A stretch of DNA of 64,000 bases, taken from the NCBI RefSeq assembly GCF_020866965.1, contig NZ_JAJATX010000010.1, positions 27,173 through 91,172 of the forward strand, in the 5' to 3' direction. Positions within the stretch are counted from its first letter, which is position 1. Each line of letters starts with the position of its first letter. This document shows, piece after piece, positions 1 to 8,060 of this stretch. Under the pieces are notes generated by a model. That model was not told where the DNA came from. It ran no database searches and worked only from the letters and a program-made list of their open reading frames with translations. The position numbers and the translations under genes are program-made. The stretch is from Microvirga roseola (lineage in GTDB: Bacteria; Pseudomonadota; Alphaproteobacteria; Rhizobiales; Beijerinckiaceae).

Positions 1-305
1 ATGAGGCATCCCGAAATGAAGAGCGTGCCGAAGATAAGGATGTTCTCGGCCGAGACCAGAAAACGGTCGTTCATGAACAGGCGGCTGTACTGAGCAAAGC
101 CGACCCAATCGAGCCTGGGCAGGAGCGTCGAGCTCGTGAACGACAACCGCACCGTCCAGAGCATGCAGCCGATATAGACGACCAGGACGATCAGCGCCGT
201 CGGCAGAAGGGCGAGAGCTGCGGGCAGCCTTGTGCTGAAAAGCCGGCGCCTCTTGAGAGGGCGTGAGGAACTGGCGACTGCAGCAGGAATCGTGACAATG
301 GCCAT
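1..305 (-). CDS. Sugar ABC transporter permease, N-terminal part (cut by window edge)
   Basis: About 101 codons of an inner-membrane permease of the MalF/UgpA/GtsB type run off the left edge. The visible part has a short basic cytoplasmic N-terminus (SSRPLKRRRLF), a first hydrophobic segment (LALLPTALIVLVVYIGCML), then a periplasmic-looking stretch with the WVGFAQYSRLF pattern typical of the first loop of CUT1 sugar permeases. The gene lies 75 nt downstream of the binding-protein gene on the same strand, so it should be the first membrane subunit of that importer. The second permease and ATPase would lie outside the window. Family assignment rests on the short N-terminus plus context. Confidence 0.8.
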   Translation of the reverse strand, partial: MAIVTIPAAVASSSRPLKRRRLFSTRLPAALALLPTALIVLVVYIGCMLWTVRLSFTSSTLLPRLDWVGFAQYSRLFMNDRFLVSAENILIFGTLFISGCL

Positions 306-336
306 CGGTCGTCCGCTCTAGCGAGAGTGGCAGGGC

Positions 337-363
337 TCCGGCGGGAGCAGATCTCCCGCCGGA
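337..363 (-). terminator. Strong hairpin between binding-protein and permease genes
   Basis: A perfect 11-bp inverted repeat, TCCGGCGGGAG / CTCCCGCCGGA, with a 5-nt loop (348-352) fills the 75-nt gap between the solute-binding-protein stop codon and the permease start. There is no clear U tract, so it looks more like an mRNA-stabilising or partial-termination hairpin than a full terminator. Such elements in malE-malF-like positions keep binding-protein levels above permease levels. Confidence 0.55.
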
Positions 364-380
364 TCTGTAACGAGGCTGTC

Positions 381-1616
381 TCAGCTGGCGCTTTGCATGG
401 CGGACACAACCTTTTCCACGAAGGCGTCGGCCGGCATGTTCGGGTTGTTCCAGTACTGCGTGACCGCGTCCTGCATGGCGCCGGAGAAGTTCGGCGTGCT
501 CAGGAGCTCCATGGCCTCAACCTGGTTCGCCGGGTCCTTCAGGACGGCAGCGGACTTCTGGGCGCAGATGTCCATGGACGAGACGTCCACATCCAGGCGG
601 ACCGGGATCGATCCCTTCTTCTTGTTGAACTCGAGCTGTGTCGCGGGGTCGAGCAGGACACCCGCCAGCTTGTCCTGCGCTGCGAGCTGGTCCTTGTCCT
701 GAGTCACGGGGAAGACAAAGACGTCGCCGCCGATCACGACTCTGGGATCCCTCCCGACGATGGTGCAGCCGTATTCCTTGCCTGCCGTCTGGCCCGCAGC
801 GGTGAACTCGCCCTTGGCCCAGTCGCCGTTGAAGTGCATGGCTGCCTTGTCGGTGATCACGAGGGCGGCTGCATCGTTCCAGTTCCGCCCGGGCGAACCC
901 GGATCGACGAGGGAGCGCATCTTGCCGAAGAGTTCGGCCGCTTCCTTGAACTCGGCGCTCTTGGCGGCCTTCTGGTCCCGTGCGCCATAGACCTTGCGGA
1001 ACAGGTCGGCTCCGCCGTTGCCGACGAGAACGGCGCGGAACAGGTTGTGCTCCCAATTCGGCTGACCGCCCAATGCGAGGGGGATGACGCCTTGCGCCTT
1101 CAGCTTTTCACCGGACTCAATCAGTTCAGGGAAGGTCTTCGGAGGCTCGAGGCCCGCATCCTTGAAGATCTTCGTATTGTAGAAGAGCCAGTTCTGGCCG
1201 TGAATATTCACCGGAACTGCATAGAACTTGCCGTCGCGGACCGTCGCCTCGACGATCGGCTTCGGCATGATCTCTCGCCACTTGCCGGCCTTCGCCAGGC
1301 TCTCGACGTCACGAACGAGGTCGTTGCTTACAAGCTCTTCGAATTGCTTGCCGGTATTGAACTGCATCATGGTGGGCGGATTGCCGCCGACGATGCGGTT
1401 GATGCCTGCCGCGCGGGCATTCGGGCCGCCTGCAATGGCGTTGTCGACCCATTCTCCGCCGGCCTTGCTGTACTGGTCGGCGAAAACCTTGACGGCTGCG
1501 GATTCGCCCGCGGACGTCCACCAATGGAGTACTTCGGCTTTTTGAGCGAAGGCTCCGGAGCTCCAAACGATGGCAACAGAAAGGGTATACGCGGAAATGC
1601 GTGTCTTCAGGTGCAT
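381..1616 (-). CDS. Sugar ABC transporter substrate-binding protein (GtsA-like)
   Basis: A 411-aa periplasmic solute-binding protein of extracellular family 1. The start at 1616 is preferred over an in-frame ATG 26 codons upstream because GGGAGGA sits just before it and it yields a clean signal peptide ending near SSGAFA|QKA. The mature protein opens with EVLHWWTSAGES, very like glucose/mannose GtsA-type binding proteins. It is the first gene of an ABC operon, followed by a hairpin and a permease, and is transcribed divergently from a LacI regulator. With a GH43 xylosidase beside the regulator, the true ligand may be xylose or a xylo- or arabino-oligosaccharide rather than glucose; this is inferred from context only. 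Confidence 0.88.
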   Translation of the reverse strand: MHLKTRISAYTLSVAIVWSSGAFAQKAEVLHWWTSAGESAAVKVFADQYSKAGGEWVDNAIAGGPNARAAGINRIVGGNPPTMMQFNTGKQFEELVSNDLVRDVESLAKAGKWREIMPKPIVEATVRDGKFYAVPVNIHGQNWLFYNTKIFKDAGLEPPKTFPELIESGEKLKAQGVIPLALGGQPNWEHNLFRAVLVGNGGADLFRKVYGARDQKAAKSAEFKEAAELFGKMRSLVDPGSPGRNWNDAAALVITDKAAMHFNGDWAKGEFTAAGQTAGKEYGCTIVGRDPRVVIGGDVFVFPVTQDKDQLAAQDKLAGVLLDPATQLEFNKKKGSIPVRLDVDVSSMDICAQKSAAVLKDPANQVEAMELLSTPNFSGAMQDAVTQYWNNPNMPADAFVEKVVSAMQSAS

Positions 1617-1648
1617 GGCTTCCTCCCAGAAGCGTTTTGATCGATTTT

Positions 1649-1662
1649 TGTAATCGATTACA
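1649..1662. promoter_or_regulatory. LacI-type operator palindrome
   Basis: TGTAATCGATTACA is a perfect 14-bp palindrome with the central CG of LacI/GalR-family operators. It lies 33 bp upstream of the binding-protein start and 115 bp upstream of the divergent LacI gene, so bound repressor would cover the importer promoter. Flanking bases are AT-rich (tttttg ... tctttttg). Confidence 0.75.
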
Positions 1663-1776
1663 TCTTTTTGTATGTAGGTTGAAATCGACTTCAAGGTACG
1701 TCAAGCATAAAATTTACGTAGCGGATCGGCTACAACGATCGGGTGGTAACATGTCCGAGCTTTATGGATGCGCTGA

Positions 1777-2823
1777 ATGAGCCGTCAGCGCTGGCGCACA
1801 GTCAAAGAGATACGCATCGCCGACGTGGCCCAACTGGCCGGTGTCTCGACCGCCACGGTTAGTCGCGTCCTGGCCAATCCCGATCAGGTGCGGCCGAAAA
1901 CGCACGCTCTCGTGATGGAGGCGGTGCGCCGGAGCGGCTACACGCCCAACAGCACGGCCCGCAACCTGCGCACCCGGCGTACCATGACCGTGCTCGTGGT
2001 GGCCCCGCGTCTCACCAACCCGGTCTTCGCTCAGGTCCTGCGGGGAGTGGACGACGAGCTGACGCAGAATGGGTACGGCATCATCGTCGGCAATCTGGAT
2101 AACCGGACGGAGCGGGAGGCCCGGTATGTCGACCTTGCTCTCTCCCGACAGGTCGACGGGGTCCTTCTCATGAACGGGCGCATTCCGGAGAGCGGCAAGC
2201 GCAGCATGGGGGAGTCAGGGCTGCCCATGGTGGCCATGTGCTCGGCCATCCCGGGCGGCCGAGTCCCCAATGTGACGGTTCAGGACCGTGCGGCTTCGAG
2301 AAAGGCCGTGGAATACCTGGCCCAACTCGGGCACCGCAAGTTCGGCTATATCTCAGGCGTTCCAGGCACGTTCATCGAAATGGAGCGGTTCACGGGCTTC
2401 CTGGAAGGCATCGCCGCGGCCGGCTTCGGCCAGGAGGATTTTGTGCGCTGGGAAGGGCCCTTCATGTTCTCGACCGGCGTATCCGCCGCGCAGTCCTTCC
2501 TCCGCCTGAGGGAGCGGCCGACAGGCATCTTCGCGGCCTGCGATGAAAGCGCGATCGGCTTCATCAAGACCGTGACGACCGCCGGAGTTCGGGTTCCTGA
2601 CGATGTTTCCGTCATCGGCTTCGACGGTATCGAGTTCGCCGACTACATCGAGCCGACGCTCACCACCTTTCAGCAGCCCTTGCATGAGATCGGCCGCGCT
2701 GGAGCTCGCACCCTCCTGAGGATGATTCAGGGGAAAATGGATCCCGCCGAATGGGACATCCAATTGCCCTTGCGGCTCTTAGAGCGTGGCACCACAGGCC
2801 CTGCGCCGAGACCCGGAGGGTGA
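1777..2823 (+). CDS. LacI family transcriptional regulator
   Basis: A 348-aa regulator. The N-terminal helix-turn-helix (residues about 11-35, IADVAQLAGVSTATVSRVLA) is followed by the hinge region (NSTARNLRTRR) and a periplasmic-binding-protein-like effector domain (about 65-335) containing DDVSVIGFDGIEFADYIEP, the usual C-terminal signature. It is divergent from the sugar ABC importer and upstream of the GH43 gene. With the palindrome at 1649-1662 it very probably represses the importer until a sugar binds. The effector is unknown; a xylan-derived sugar is plausible given the next gene. Confidence 0.92.
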   Translation: MSRQRWRTVKEIRIADVAQLAGVSTATVSRVLANPDQVRPKTHALVMEAVRRSGYTPNSTARNLRTRRTMTVLVVAPRLTNPVFAQVLRGVDDELTQNGYGIIVGNLDNRTEREARYVDLALSRQVDGVLLMNGRIPESGKRSMGESGLPMVAMCSAIPGGRVPNVTVQDRAASRKAVEYLAQLGHRKFGYISGVPGTFIEMERFTGFLEGIAAAGFGQEDFVRWEGPFMFSTGVSAAQSFLRLRERPTGIFAACDESAIGFIKTVTTAGVRVPDDVSVIGFDGIEFADYIEPTLTTFQQPLHEIGRAGARTLLRMIQGKMDPAEWDIQLPLRLLERGTTGPAPRPGG

Positions 2824-2916
2824 GATGAAGCGGTGCAGCAGCCGCCTCTCGAATCCTTGCACTGCAGATGAACCGAACCTCGCTTGTCCCAATCTCCTCC
2901 AGCGCCGGAAAAGCTC

Positions 2917-4521
2917 ATGACGATCATTCGCAATCCTGTTCTGCCCGGCTTCAATCCCGATCCCGCTTTCTGCCGGGCTGGCGACGACTACTACATCGCC
3001 ACCTCGACATTCGAATGGTATCCGGGCGTGCAGATCCACCATTCGCGCGATCTCGTGAACTGGAGGCTGGTTTGCCGGCCGCTCGATCGTCCGTCCCAGC
3101 TCGACATGCGTGGCAATCCCGACAGCTGCGGCGTCTGGGCGCCTGCGCTGACCTATGCGGATGGTCTGTTCTGGCTGATCTACACGGACGTGAAGCGGCG
3201 TCTCGGCAATTTCAAGGATACGCACAATTACCTGGTAACGGCTCCCTCCATCGAAGGTCCCTGGTCCGATCCGATCTACATGAACTCGTCCGGCTTCGAC
3301 CCCTCGCTGTTTCACGACGACGACGGCCGAAAATGGTTCGTCAACATGGTCTGGGACCACCGCCGGCGGCGGAGTTCCTTCGACGGCATTCTCCTGCAGG
3401 AGTACTCGCCCAGCGAGCAGCGCCTCGTCGGTCCGATCAGGAACATCTTCAAAGGAAGCCCGCTCGGGCTGGTCGAGGGGCCGCATCTCTGGAAACGCAA
3501 CGGCTGGTACTATCTCACGGTCGCTGAGGGCGGCACCTCCTACAACCACGCCGTCACAATGGCGCGGTCCAGAAGTATCAACGGTCCCTATGAGCTGCAC
3601 CCGGACATGCACCTTCTGACCAGCAAGGATGCTCCGGATGCTCCGCTGCAAAGGGCCGGACACGGCTTCTATGTCGAGACACCCACGGGCGAGGTCTTTC
3701 ATACCCATCTCTGCAGCCGCCCGCTTCCTGGGACCCGGCGCTCTCCGCTGGGCCGGGAAACGGCCATTCAGCGGGTGGTCTGGAAAGAGGACGGCTGGCT
3801 CTATCTCGCCCATGGAGGTCAGGTGCCGGCGGTCGAGGTCCAAGGACCCGAATTGCCGCCGCATCCGTTCCCGCCTGAGCCGGATCGTCACGATTTCGAT
3901 GAGGGCCAGTTGCCTTCCGTGTTCCAGTGGCTGCGCACTCCCGAGTGGGAGCGCCTCTTTTCGCTGGAGGCCCGACCGGGTTATCTGCGGCTCTACGGAC
4001 GGGAGTCGATCGGGAGCTGGTTCGAACAGGCATTGGTGGCGCGCCGCCAGACCGAATGGAGCTGTTCGGCAGAGACGGTGGTGGAGTTCGCGCCCGAGAC
4101 CTATCAACAGCTGGCCGGCCTGATCTGTTACTACGACCGCGCCCGCTTCCACTATCTTGCGGTGTCCGCCGACGACGAGGGGAGGCGGGTGCTTCAGGTC
4201 ATCTCATGCCTGGGGGATCACCCGGATGCCTTGATGACCTATGCGCTCGACAGCGACTTGCCCCTGCCGGCAAGGGGGCCGGTCCACCTCGGCGTTGATG
4301 TCCATTTGGCGGATCTTCGGTTCAGATGGTCTGTCGACGGGGCAGAGTGGCATCCCGTCGGTCCGGTCCTCGATGCGAGCATTCTGTCGGACGAAGTCGG
4401 GCCGGGAGGGCATGGATCTTTCACCGGCGCATTTGTCGGGATGGCGGCTCACGATCTGACAGGCCGCGCCCAGCCGGCCGATTTCGACTTCTTCACCTAT
4501 CGCGCTCATCGCAATGAATAG
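2917..4521 (+). CDS. GH43 family glycosidase (beta-xylosidase/arabinofuranosidase type)
   Basis: A 534-aa glycoside hydrolase. The N-terminal five-bladed propeller (about 1-310) carries the three GH43 acidic residues in the expected spacing: Asp15 (NPDPAF, general base), Asp128 (GFDPSLF, pKa modulator) and Glu187 (VEGPHL, general acid). The C-terminal half (about 330-530) matches the concanavalin-like domain of GH43 beta-xylosidases. No signal peptide is visible, so it probably cleaves imported oligosaccharides in the cytoplasm. The start at 2917 is chosen because earlier in-frame starts are non-ATG and lie before the conserved IRNPVLPGFNPD opening. It follows the LacI gene by 93 nt and probably shares its sugar response. 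Confidence 0.9.
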   Translation: MTIIRNPVLPGFNPDPAFCRAGDDYYIATSTFEWYPGVQIHHSRDLVNWRLVCRPLDRPSQLDMRGNPDSCGVWAPALTYADGLFWLIYTDVKRRLGNFKDTHNYLVTAPSIEGPWSDPIYMNSSGFDPSLFHDDDGRKWFVNMVWDHRRRRSSFDGILLQEYSPSEQRLVGPIRNIFKGSPLGLVEGPHLWKRNGWYYLTVAEGGTSYNHAVTMARSRSINGPYELHPDMHLLTSKDAPDAPLQRAGHGFYVETPTGEVFHTHLCSRPLPGTRRSPLGRETAIQRVVWKEDGWLYLAHGGQVPAVEVQGPELPPHPFPPEPDRHDFDEGQLPSVFQWLRTPEWERLFSLEARPGYLRLYGRESIGSWFEQALVARRQTEWSCSAETVVEFAPETYQQLAGLICYYDRARFHYLAVSADDEGRRVLQVISCLGDHPDALMTYALDSDLPLPARGPVHLGVDVHLADLRFRWSVDGAEWHPVGPVLDASILSDEVGPGGHGSFTGAFVGMAAHDLTGRAQPADFDFFTYRAHRNE

Positions 4522-4617
4522 GCGACTGCGGACGAGAGTGAAACAACTGCAGTCAAGGTAATACAGGTCTCAAAAGCCACATGCCGTCACAGGCGTGCTC
4601 ATTGACAGGAGGACAAT

Positions 4618-5616
4618 ATGCAACCGGTTCGTTGGGGTATCTTGAGCACGGCCAGGATCGGCAGGGCGAAGGTCGTTCCCGGGATGATGAAGAGCCCCCT
4701 CTGCACGATCGCGGCCGTAGCCTCGCGGAATGAAGCATCCGCTCAAGAGATGGCCAGCGAGCTTGGGATACCGAAGGCTTACGGCTCCTATGAGGCACTG
4801 CTCGCCGATCCGGATATCGAGGCCATCTACAATCCGCTTCCAAATCACCTGCACGTTCCTCTCACCCTCATGGCCGCATCCGCCGGTAAGCATGTGCTGT
4901 GCGAGAAGCCCATCGCGATCACACGTCAGGAGGCGGAGCAGTTGAAGGAGGCTTCGTCTCGGGTCGTCATCGCCGAAGCCTTCATGGTCCGCCATCACCC
5001 GCAATGGCAACACGCCCGGGATCTCATTCAGCAGGGCGAGATCGGCGAGGTGCGGGCAATCCAGGTGCTCTTCTCGTATTACAATGCGGATCCCTCCAAT
5101 ATCCGCAACCAGGCGGATATTGGCGGCGGCGGACTGCTGGACATCGGCTGCTACGCCGTCGTGGCCGGACGCTACTTCTTCGATGCCGAGCCCGTTCGCA
5201 CGGTCGCGCTGGTGGACCTCGATCCGACCCTGGCCGTCGACCGCGCGACAAGCGCGCTTATGGATTTCGGGGCGGGACGGCAGCTCACCTTCACGGTCTC
5301 CACCCAGCTCGTGCCCCATCAACGGGTGCAGATCCTCGGGACGAGGGGACGCATCGAAATCGAGATTCCCTTCAATGCCCCGCCCGACCAACCGACCCGC
5401 ATCTTTGTCGATGACGGGAACGTGCCGGGGGGGCGCTCCGCCCGAGCCGTGGAATTCCCGGTCGCTGATCAGTACCAGCTGCAGGGCGAGGCCTTCAGCC
5501 GGGCAATCCGCGGCGCCGGGCCGCTGGCCTATGGTCTCGAGGATGCGCTGATGAACATGCGCATCCTGGATGCTTTGCGGCGCTCCTCGCAATCGGCTGC
5601 CTGGGAGACGACTTAG
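4618..5616 (+). CDS. Gfo/Idh/MocA family NAD(P)-dependent oxidoreductase
   Basis: A 332-aa dehydrogenase preceded by a strong AGGAGG site 6 nt before the ATG. The N-terminal Rossmann part (about 1-120) begins RWGILSTARIGRAKV and contains the family signature CEKPIA (about residue 97), which binds nicotinamide. The C-terminal alpha/beta domain (about 130-320) carries GGGLLDIGCYAV, the substrate-side motif of the GFO_IDH_MocA C-terminal family. It closes the sugar locus, so sugar oxidation such as xylose or arabinose to the lactone fits, but inositol or glucoside substrates cannot be excluded from sequence. Confidence 0.9.
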   Translation: MQPVRWGILSTARIGRAKVVPGMMKSPLCTIAAVASRNEASAQEMASELGIPKAYGSYEALLADPDIEAIYNPLPNHLHVPLTLMAASAGKHVLCEKPIAITRQEAEQLKEASSRVVIAEAFMVRHHPQWQHARDLIQQGEIGEVRAIQVLFSYYNADPSNIRNQADIGGGGLLDIGCYAVVAGRYFFDAEPVRTVALVDLDPTLAVDRATSALMDFGAGRQLTFTVSTQLVPHQRVQILGTRGRIEIEIPFNAPPDQPTRIFVDDGNVPGGRSARAVEFPVADQYQLQGEAFSRAIRGAGPLAYGLEDALMNMRILDALRRSSQSAAWETT

Positions 5617-5709
5617 AGGTTTTCCGAAGCGTCTTCCGAGATGCGGCCAAAATGCAGCATTGCGCGGACGGACGCGGGAGAGATGAAGCCATCGCCTCGG
5701 CCTAACGGA

Positions 5710-5737
5710 GAGCCGATAACCCTGTTTTGATCGGCTC
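5710..5737. terminator. Hairpin between convergent genes
   Basis: GAGCCGAT and ATCGGCTC form an 8-bp perfect stem around a 12-nt loop in the 200-nt gap between the plus-strand oxidoreductase and the minus-strand RTX gene. It could end both transcripts. No long U run follows, so the assignment is tentative. Confidence 0.35.
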
Positions 5738-5816
5738 CCCACCGCCTCATGGATGTGGCGACCTATGCCGGTCTTCTCCGCCTCAGTCGTACGCGGGAGT
5801 AGGATTCCAAAGGGTT

Positions 5817-6575
5817 CTACAGAATGAAGTAACTTTTGTAGACCTTGGAGATATCGGCGAGGTAAAGCGAGAAATCGGCTTGGCCATCGCCATTGGTGTC
5901 TCCCTCGACGACCACGCCATCCGTGCCGAAGTAGCGCAGCTCGCCCGCTTTATTGCTGAACTCGCTCGTTCCGATGAACTTGAAAGCTTGGTTCCCTCTG
6001 GCAGCTGTATTGGCGTCGATAATCCTCAGGTCGACCTTATCGCGCTGGGTTCTAGAGAAATCCATGATGATGTCGCCGTCCGCGACCGAGCTGTCCCGCA
6101 CGGACTGGAAGACGAACCGATCGGCTCCCTTGCCACCATAAAGGAAGTCGTCGCCTCGACCGCCGATCAGCTTGTCTTTCCCGTTGAAGCCGTAGAGCGT
6201 ATCGTCATACTTGCCGCCTTTGACGACATCATTCTTGGACAGAATGGACCTGAAAACGCGCAGGTCATCTGAAGTCGAGGACGTGGCCGCGGCGGAAACG
6301 AGCGTCGTCGCGGCAACCTTCGCGCCGGTGATGGAGGAAATCTGTCGACCGTCGATGTAACCAGCGTAACTTTTTACGGTCCCGCTGATGGGAACACCAT
6401 CGGCGTCATAGGCGAAACCGGCGCCCCGGAATTCATCCCGCGTCGACCAGCTGGAACCATACCTTACCGCAAATTTCGTCGTAGAGCGCGAATAACCATC
6501 TCCGTAGGCCAATCCACTCAAGCTGTAGGACCACATATCAAAGCCGTAAGAGCCTTTCCACGTGAACGTTGCCAT
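5817..6575 (-). CDS. Small RTX-type calcium-binding protein, probably secreted by a type I system
   Basis: A 252-aa protein with a good ribosome site (AGAGGAGGAATCG) and no Sec signal. Residues about 120-155 hold nonapeptide RTX repeats (GGKYDDTLYG, GRGDDFLYGG, KGADRFVF). The C-terminal 90 residues resemble the serralysin C-terminal domain and end in a hydrophobic tail (KVYKSYFIL), as in type I secretion substrates. The N-terminal 110 residues are rich in Ser, Tyr and Gly and match no catalytic motif I can name; no HExxH zinc motif is present. No TolC/HlyB/HlyD genes are nearby. Function unknown: adhesin, lectin or matrix protein are all possible. Confidence 0.75.
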   Translation of the reverse strand: MATFTWKGSYGFDMWSYSLSGLAYGDGYSRSTTKFAVRYGSSWSTRDEFRGAGFAYDADGVPISGTVKSYAGYIDGRQISSITGAKVAATTLVSAAATSSTSDDLRVFRSILSKNDVVKGGKYDDTLYGFNGKDKLIGGRGDDFLYGGKGADRFVFQSVRDSSVADGDIIMDFSRTQRDKVDLRIIDANTAARGNQAFKFIGTSEFSNKAGELRYFGTDGVVVEGDTNGDGQADFSLYLADISKVYKSYFIL

Positions 6576-6726
6576 CGATTCCTCCTCTGTTTGGATAGGA
6601 TGGTTATCCGAAAGAGCAGGAGGGGATCAAGAGAAAGGCTCTGCCGGTAATGGCAGAAAGGCTCGATCTCCGGGTTGCGCCCATGCCTCCCTTCGTGTAG
6701 CTAACTGATTGAAAAGTAAGATGCTT

Positions 6727-6741
6727 TTTAGAAGTTCTAAA
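6727..6741. promoter_or_regulatory. Irr-box-like palindrome upstream of the iron cluster
   Basis: TTTAGAA-G-TTCTAAA is a 7-1-7 inverted repeat located 42 bp before the imelysin start. Its half-sites match the TTTAGAA/TTCTAAA arms of the Irr-regulated iron control element known in Rhizobiales, but the spacer is one base rather than the three I recall for the consensus. Binding by Irr or another FUR-family protein is inferred. Confidence 0.5.
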
Positions 6742-6782
6742 CTGGATCGCCAATCCTGCCGGTCCTGGAGGAGGTCTCTCGC

Positions 6783-8060
6783 ATGAAGTCTGCCCGGTCC
6801 CTGCTGGCTGCAACGGCGCTGCTTGGCGCGCTTGCTGTTTCGCCTGTTTTCGCCGCTGCTCCCGAGCCGAAGGCGGTTGTGTCCACCTATGCGGATATCG
6901 CGCAGGCCATGTACGAGGATGCGCTCACGGCGGCCCGCAATCTCGACAAGGCTGTCGATGCCTTCCTGGCGGCGCCGACGGAGGCCAACCTGAAGAAGGC
7001 GCGCGAGGCGTGGCTTGCTGCGCGGGTGCCCTACCAGCAGACGGAAGGCTTCCGCTTCGGCAATGCGCTCGTCGACGAATGGGAGGGCAAGGTCAATGCC
7101 TGGCCGCTGGACGAGGGCCTGATCGACTACGTCGATGCGTCCTCCTACGGTGAGACTTCCGACGAGAACCCGCTCTACCGGGCCAATGTAGTCGCCAACA
7201 AGCAGATCCGCATCGGTCGCGATCAGGTCGATGCGAGCAAGATCACGAAGGAGCTCCTGAGCGAGACGCTGCAGGAGGCCGGGGGCGTCGAGGCCAATGT
7301 GGCGACTGGCTATCACGCCATCGAGTTCCTGCTCTGGGGGCAGGATCTCAACGGCACGAAGGCCGGGGCCGGAGCGCGTCCTGCGACGGATTATTCGCTC
7401 GAGAACTGCACCCACGGCAATTGCGAGCGCCGGCGCGAATATCTTCGCGTCGCGACGGACCTCCTGATCGACGATCTCTCGGAGATGGTCGAGGCCTGGA
7501 GCGCTGATGGCGCCGCCCGCAAGGACGTGACGGGCAAGAGCGCCGAAGAGGGTCTTTCCACGATCCTCACCGGCCTCGGCAGTCTTTCCTACGGCGAGTT
7601 GGCTGGCGAGCGCATGAAGCTCGGCCTCATCCTGCATGATCCGGAAGAGGAGCATGACTGCTTCTCGGACAACACCCACAACTCGCATTATTACGATCAG
7701 GTCGGCATGGCCGCGATCTACAATGGCCGGTATATCCGCACCGACGGCAGCGTCGTTGAGGGTGCAAGTCTGGCGGATTACGCCAAGGCGAAGGCCGGAG
7801 GCGTCGCCGGCAAGGTCGACACCGCCATGAAGATTTCAACGGACAAGCTTGGAGCGATCAAGGCGCGCGCGGACAAGGGCGTCGAGGCCTACGACCAGAT
7901 GATCGCGGAGGGTAATGCCGAGGGCAATCGTGTCGTCGAGGAGGGCGTGAACGCGCTCGTCGCCCAAGCCCGCGCCATCGAAGGGCTGGTCAACGAGCTC
8001 GGTCTCAAGATCGAGATCGAGGGATCGGACAGCCTCGATAATCCTTCGGCGGTGCAGTGA
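6783..8060 (+). CDS. Imelysin family periplasmic iron-uptake protein (IrpA-like)
   Basis: A 425-aa exported protein with GGAGGAGG upstream and a signal peptide cleaved near SPVFA|AAP. Imelysin (peptidase M75 fold) covers most of the chain. The family motif GxHxxE is intact as GYHAIEFLLWG (His178, Glu181), and the C-terminal part has the second conserved block. Despite the peptidase name, members studied in bacteria act in iron acquisition. It is the first gene of a five-gene run with overlapping starts, so it should be co-expressed with the multicopper oxidase, cytochrome, second imelysin and DUF1513 protein. The palindrome at 6727-6741 suggests iron regulation. Confidence 0.9.
   Translation: MKSARSLLAATALLGALAVSPVFAAAPEPKAVVSTYADIAQAMYEDALTAARNLDKAVDAFLAAPTEANLKKAREAWLAARVPYQQTEGFRFGNALVDEWEGKVNAWPLDEGLIDYVDASSYGETSDENPLYRANVVANKQIRIGRDQVDASKITKELLSETLQEAGGVEANVATGYHAIEFLLWGQDLNGTKAGAGARPATDYSLENCTHGNCERRREYLRVATDLLIDDLSEMVEAWSADGAARKDVTGKSAEEGLSTILTGLGSLSYGELAGERMKLGLILHDPEEEHDCFSDNTHNSHYYDQVGMAAIYNGRYIRTDGSVVEGASLADYAKAKAGGVAGKVDTAMKISTDKLGAIKARADKGVEAYDQMIAEGNAEGNRVVEEGVNALVAQARAIEGLVNELGLKIEIEGSDSLDNPSAVQ

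Noticed and set aside
327-1640. Long plus-strand open frame opposite the sugar binding-protein gene
   Set aside because: Its product has no family features and is rich in residues expected from the antisense of a GC-rich gene; the minus-strand frame has a signal peptide, ribosome site and clear homology.
5817-6575. Serralysin-type metalloprotease
   Set aside because: Only the C-terminal RTX/secretion part matches; no HExxHxxGxxH zinc motif exists.
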